Source of the DNA: Trichococcus alkaliphilus
GTDB taxonomy: Bacteria > Bacillota > Bacilli > Lactobacillales > Aerococcaceae
DNA: 64,000 nucleotides
NCBI RefSeq assembly: GCF_003008695.1
Contig: NZ_PXZT01000001.1
Location: forward strand, 248,001-312,000
Reading direction: 5' to 3'
Shown here in pieces: positions 58,541 to 64,000 of the stretch (within the stretch, counting starts at the first letter, position 1; every line of letters begins with the position of its first letter). A program made the translations under genes and the position numbers. The notes beneath the pieces are model-generated. The model was not told the DNA's origin. It saw nothing but the letters and a program-made list of their open reading frames with translations, and ran no database searches.

Positions 58541-61039
58541 TTATTTTTCATTCATGAACGTTTCCGGCGTTATATTTTCCATGCCGATCATCGGATCGAT
58601 GCTCCCATCGGAAATCTGTCCGATAGTCAAATGGTAGACGGGTATTAATTTTGGAGACTCTTTGTTTTCTGGCTTTTGGGTTGCGGATTCTGCAGTTGTT
58701 TCGGTGATCGATACAACAGTTTCATTCCCGGCGCCGGGCGCCTTCGTTGCCTTGCTTTCGGCGGGCTCTTCCGCAGTGAAGACCTTGTCATTGTTCAGGT
58801 TTCGTTCCAGTTTCTCGTGCAGCATCGTTTTCCGGATGTCGCCGGTGCTTACGACAGCCGTTTCGAAAGCTTCGTAATCGCCGCACAAAATCAATTTGCT
58901 TTTGCTTCTGGTGATGGCTGTGTAAAGCAGATTACGGCGCAACATCCGTCCGTACTGTTTCACCATCGGCAGAATGACCATCGTAAATTCGCTGCCCTGC
59001 GATTTATGGATGGAGCAACAGTAAGCCAGCACGAACTTGTTCCAATTATTCCGATTGTAGGTGACCTCGACTGTATCGAACAGGATTGTGATCTGGTCGA
59101 CTTTCTCCTCCGTTTCCTTGGCGAATTGGATGGCAGTGATTTCACCCATGTCCCCGTTGAAGACATTGTTTTCCGGTTGATTCACCAACTGAAGCACCTT
59201 GTCGCCTACCCGATAGACGACATCAAAAAAAGCGACTTCCCGTCTTTTCTTGTTCCCTTTCGGATTGAAAATCTCCTGCATCATCGTATTGATGGCATCA
59301 ATGCCGGCAGCGCCTTTGTACATAGGGGCCAGAATCTGGATATCCTTCGCGGTGAAACCTTTTGACTTCGCCTTTTCGACGACTTGCCGGATTACCGGCT
59401 CGATCTGGTGCGTTTGGCAAGGCAGAAACGACCGGTCCGCTTGATTGTTCCGGAAATCGCGGGGGAGGATGCCGTTCTTGATTTCGTGCGCTAACGGGAT
59501 GATCGATGAATCGCCGGATTGCCTGAATATCTCATTCAGCTCGACCTGCGGCAATGATTTGCAGTTCAGAAGATCGAACAACACTTGGCCCGGCCCGACC
59601 GACGGCAATTGGTCCTTATCCCCCACAAACAGCACTTGCATTCCCTGTGGCACGGACTTCAGAAGCCTGTGCATCAACCACGTATCCACCATCGAAACTT
59701 CGTCGATGATCAACAGCTTGCCCTCCAGCTCTTGCGTATAAAGCTCCTCGGATTCCTTTTCCTGGCCCGTCAAACCCAGCAAGCGATGAATCGTGCTGCC
59801 GGGCAGGCCTGTCGTTTCCTGCATCCGTTTTGCGGCACGTCCGGTCGGAGCGGCTAGCAATATCGGGAAAAGTCCGTCTTTGTAATCGTGAGGGTCTTCC
59901 GGCAGGTCGTTCAATTCGGAGAACATGCGCACGATCCCTTTCAGAACGGTCGTTTTGCCGGTACCGGGTCCCCCGGTCAGGATGAAGAACGGTGATAGCA
60001 AAGCTGCTTTTATCGCTTCAATTTGGGAGGCACCGTAGCGGATCTGCAAGTTTGATTGCAGATGTTCGATTTCCAGATCCAAATCCACTCCCGGGTAAGC
60101 AATTTTCGTCTTTCGTTTCAGAAGCCTATCGATCGATGATGCGATGCCCTCTTCTGCGAAATAAAGGGATGGGATGGCAAAACGGCTGTGATCCTCGACC
60201 ACTTTCATGTCCATCACCATCTCCATCAGCGCCTCAATGACGGGCGCATCCTCGATGATGAAGCGGCGGCTTTGCTCAAGCAAGTGGATCGTCCGCTCAA
60301 GCAAGACTGTCCCGTCGACATATGTATCCCCGTTCGAGAGGCAAAGTTCCTGCAACGTCGCAAACAAGCCACCCTTCAGCCGGCTAGTGTGATCCGGAGC
60401 GAAATTCAACTCCTCCGCCAATTGATCGGCCTTCTTGAAGCCGATGCCTTCGATGTCCTCGAGCAGTCGGTAAGGATTTTCGTTAAGGACAGTCAGCGTT
60501 TCGGTGCGGTAAAAATGGAAGATATTCGCTGCTTGATTATTGGAGAAACCATAATTCCCCAATGCAATCAGGATCTTCTCGGTCCCTTGCGTCTGCATCA
60601 GGACATCGCGCATCATTTCCCTTTTTTTGGGTGTCATACCGCTGATATTTTTCAGCGCCTCCGGGTCATCAAGGATGACGTCGACCGCTTCCTCGCCAAA
60701 AGTCTCGACGATTTTTTCAGCAGTCCGTTTACCGATGCCCGGGAACCGTTCCCCTGACAAGAATGCAATCAACCCATTCTTGGAGGTTGGTTTTTCCTGT
60801 TGATAGGAATTGGCTTGGAATTGGACCCCGTATCTTGGATGCTCCACGACCTCACCAAAAAAACGGTAGGCTGTATCTTCGGTTATCTGCCCGAAGCTTC
60901 CCGTGACGACAATTTCATCATGCTTTTGCGGGAGATTCGATTCACTGACTGAAATCAGCATGACTTTGTAGAAATTACTCGCGTTTTCAAAGAAAATCGC
61001 TTTGATTTCTCCAACGATATAGCCTTGTTCTGTATCCAT
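58541..61039 (-). CDS. recD2: ATP-dependent RecD2-like DNA helicase
   Basis: Superfamily 1B 5'-3' helicase, 832 residues, of the RecBC-independent RecD2 type. An N-terminal OB-like region precedes helix-hairpin-helix motifs (FPGIGKRTA 99-107, IEGIGFKKA 196-204). Walker A is GGPGTGKTT (356-364), Walker B LLIIDEVSMVD, with QLPSVGPG and the C-terminal SH3-like and motif VI segments (IHKSQGSEF, LLYTAITRSKSKLILCG). About 90 residues of Ser/Thr/Glu-rich C-terminal tail follow the helicase core. Implicated in repair and replication-stress tolerance. Confidence 0.95.
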   Translation of the reverse strand: MDTEQGYIVGEIKAIFFENASNFYKVMLISVSESNLPQKHDEIVVTGSFGQITEDTAYRFFGEVVEHPRYGVQFQANSYQQEKPTSKNGLIAFLSGERFPGIGKRTAEKIVETFGEEAVDVILDDPEALKNISGMTPKKREMMRDVLMQTQGTEKILIALGNYGFSNNQAANIFHFYRTETLTVLNENPYRLLEDIEGIGFKKADQLAEELNFAPDHTSRLKGGLFATLQELCLSNGDTYVDGTVLLERTIHLLEQSRRFIIEDAPVIEALMEMVMDMKVVEDHSRFAIPSLYFAEEGIASSIDRLLKRKTKIAYPGVDLDLEIEHLQSNLQIRYGASQIEAIKAALLSPFFILTGGPGTGKTTVLKGIVRMFSELNDLPEDPHDYKDGLFPILLAAPTGRAAKRMQETTGLPGSTIHRLLGLTGQEKESEELYTQELEGKLLIIDEVSMVDTWLMHRLLKSVPQGMQVLFVGDKDQLPSVGPGQVLFDLLNCKSLPQVELNEIFRQSGDSSIIPLAHEIKNGILPRDFRNNQADRSFLPCQTHQIEPVIRQVVEKAKSKGFTAKDIQILAPMYKGAAGIDAINTMMQEIFNPKGNKKRREVAFFDVVYRVGDKVLQLVNQPENNVFNGDMGEITAIQFAKETEEKVDQITILFDTVEVTYNRNNWNKFVLAYCCSIHKSQGSEFTMVILPMVKQYGRMLRRNLLYTAITRSKSKLILCGDYEAFETAVVSTGDIRKTMLHEKLERNLNNDKVFTAEEPAESKATKAPGAGNETVVSITETTAESATQKPENKESPKLIPVYHLTIGQISDGSIDPMIGMENITPETFMNEK

Positions 61040-61125
61040 CCGGATGATCCCCTCCCTTTTTTTGACTATACAGACTTGTTACAAGATTCCTTAAGAACGA
61101 TACCACAATTCCCGACCAAATTAAA

Positions 61126-61154
61126 GAGAGGCCGGAGAAAAAAACCGGCCTCTC
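61126..61154 (-). terminator. mnmA terminator
   Basis: GAGAGGCCGG / CCGGCCTCTC with a T/A loop and TTTAATTT on the minus strand, 9 bp after the mnmA stop. Confidence 0.85.
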
Positions 61155-61163
61155 GCTTATTGT

Positions 61164-63019
<1,856 letters not shown>

Positions 63020-63082
63020 TCCGTCACTTCCGATCTTCTTGAATTGTATGGATTGCCAAAAAACTTTTGCAATAAAGAAAAC

Positions 63083-63113
63083 AAAGCAGAAAACCTTGGA
63101 AGGATTTCTGCTT
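63083..63113 (-). terminator. metY terminator
   Basis: GAAGCAGAAA.CCTT / AAGG.TTTCTGCTTTG stem followed by TTTTCTTT on the minus strand, 22 bp after the metY stop. Confidence 0.8.
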
Positions 63114-63134
63114 CATTTTCAGGGAAACTTTCGA

Positions 63135-64000
63135 TCAGACTGTATAAGGCTTAGCATCCAGATTCAGGTGTGCCAAAGCTTGCTCGATATCTTCGATGAT
63201 GTCTTCAACGTTTTCAAGCCCTACCGAAAAGCGTATCAGGCCTGGTGTGATGCCTGCTGCCGCCAATTGTTCATCGGTAAGCTGTCTGTGGGTCGAACTT
63301 GCCGGGTGGAGCACACAAGTCCGGATGTCGGCCACATGGACTTCATTGGACGCCAACTTCAGGCTGTCCATGAATTTGATGGCATTTTCTCTGCTTCCTT
63401 CGATCGAAAGCGAAATGACGCCGCACGTTCCGAGCGGCAGATATTTATTTGCCAATTCGTGGTACTTGTCTCCTTCTAAGCCAGGATAATTCACAAATTC
63501 GACTTTTTCGGATTGTTTGAAATATTCAGCGACTTTCAAGGCATTGCTGCAATGTCTGTCCATCCTCACAGGCAGTGTTTCAAGCCCCAGATTCAACAAG
63601 AAGGCAGCATTGGCGCTTGGGTATGCCCCCATGTCCCTCATCATCTGTACCCGTGCTTTAGTGATGTATGCAGCGTTCTCGAAGCTTTCCGTATAGACGA
63701 TGCCGTGATAGGATTCATCCGGTTCGGTGAATTCTGGGAAATTGCCGTTCTTCCAGTCAAAATTGCCGCTGTCGACAATGACCCCGCCCATCTGCACAGC
63801 ATGGCCATCCATGTATTTAGAGGTGGAATGGACCACGATGTCTGCTCCAAACTCGAACGGTCGGCAAAGGTACGGCGTCGGGAACGTGTTGTCCACTATC
63901 AAAGGCACGTTGTTGTTGTGAGCAATCGCTGCCCATTTTTCGATGTCCAGAACGGACAAAGCGGGGTTTGCGATGGTTTCGCCGAATACAGCTTTCGTGT
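63135..64000 (-). CDS. metY: O-acetylhomoserine aminocarboxypropyltransferase/sulfhydrylase family, C-terminal part (cut by window edge)
   Basis: PLP enzyme of the Cys/Met metabolism family. About 288 codons are visible; the start lies beyond 64000. The frame is open through the edge (…TKAVFGETIANPALSVLD), so the ATG at 63959 is not the start. The PLP lysine is in VVHSTSKYMDGHAVQMGGV. Arg substrate-binding in the C-terminal domain is in GLIRFSVGLENVEDIIEDIEQAL. The SER/PAxSTHRQLTDEQ motif favours MetY over MetB. Makes homocysteine or methionine precursors from O-acetylhomoserine and sulfide. Confidence 0.92.
   Translation of the reverse strand, partial: TKAVFGETIANPALSVLDIEKWAAIAHNNNVPLIVDNTFPTPYLCRPFEFGADIVVHSTSKYMDGHAVQMGGVIVDSGNFDWKNGNFPEFTEPDESYHGIVYTESFENAAYITKARVQMMRDMGAYPSANAAFLLNLGLETLPVRMDRHCSNALKVAEYFKQSEKVEFVNYPGLEGDKYHELANKYLPLGTCGVISLSIEGSRENAIKFMDSLKLASNEVHVADIRTCVLHPASSTHRQLTDEQLAAAGITPGLIRFSVGLENVEDIIEDIEQALAHLNLDAKPYTV

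Overview
The window is a low-to-mid GC Firmicutes chromosome, most likely a member of the Lactobacillales close to Carnobacteriaceae (Trichococcus or Carnobacterium type). The evidence is the gene order (rpsT-holA-comEC-comEB-comEA; alaS-ireB-ruvX-yrzB-mltG-udk-greA; rpoY-rnjA), a truncated oxidative TCA branch (acnA-citZ-icd), a lactate-dehydrogenase-family gene, strong Shine-Dalgarno sites, and T-box and L-box leaders. Most genes are on the minus strand. The genus is inferred from synteny and protein character, not from a database search.

Layout. 1-1638: 5' part of uvrB, cut by the window edge. 1812-2437: rpsT with its promoter and terminator, then a 102-bp palindromic element. 2458-12154: replication, competence and cell-division genes (holA, comEC, comEB, comEA, coaD, rsmD, ylbG, ylbF, a YlbC-like protein, ftsW, ylaN). 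12173-21215: typA, the citrate-to-2-oxoglutarate operon acnA-citZ-icd, and suhB with a UPF0223 gene. 21235-28570: pyruvate dehydrogenase operon pdhABCD and glutamate dehydrogenase. 28686-34018: def, a lysine-riboswitch-controlled amino-acid ABC transporter, and a HAD phosphatase with a 2-hydroxyacid dehydrogenase. 34035-36195: pantothenate operon panBCD.

36371-40146 is the accessory part of the window. It is a small, decayed integrative element lodged at the 3' end of a tRNA-Ala(GGC) gene. It holds an integrase tail, a tnpB tail with an IS200/IS605-like end hairpin, a membrane-anchored secreted-type nuclease, a divergently transcribed membrane protein with a repeat stalk and a putative zinc-binding tail, and small unknown ORFs. 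A second copy of the integrase-terminator/att architecture at its far end suggests two successive integrations.

40277-64000 returns to core genes: a Cof-type phosphatase, a heterodimeric ABC exporter, rpoY-rnjA, a HesB-like protein, the liaFSR cell-envelope stress system with a candidate LiaR operator, greA, udk, mltG, yrzB, ruvX, ireB, alaS with its T-box leader, an FGE-fold-like protein, recD2, mnmA, a TraX-like membrane protein, and the C-terminal part of an O-acetylhomoserine sulfhydrylase.

Functional links. AcnA-CitZ-Icd make 2-oxoglutarate and GdhA aminates it to glutamate, while the PDH complex supplies acetyl-CoA for citrate synthase. The pan operon and coaD both serve coenzyme A supply for the same step. 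The L-box identifies the nearby ABC importer as lysine-responsive.
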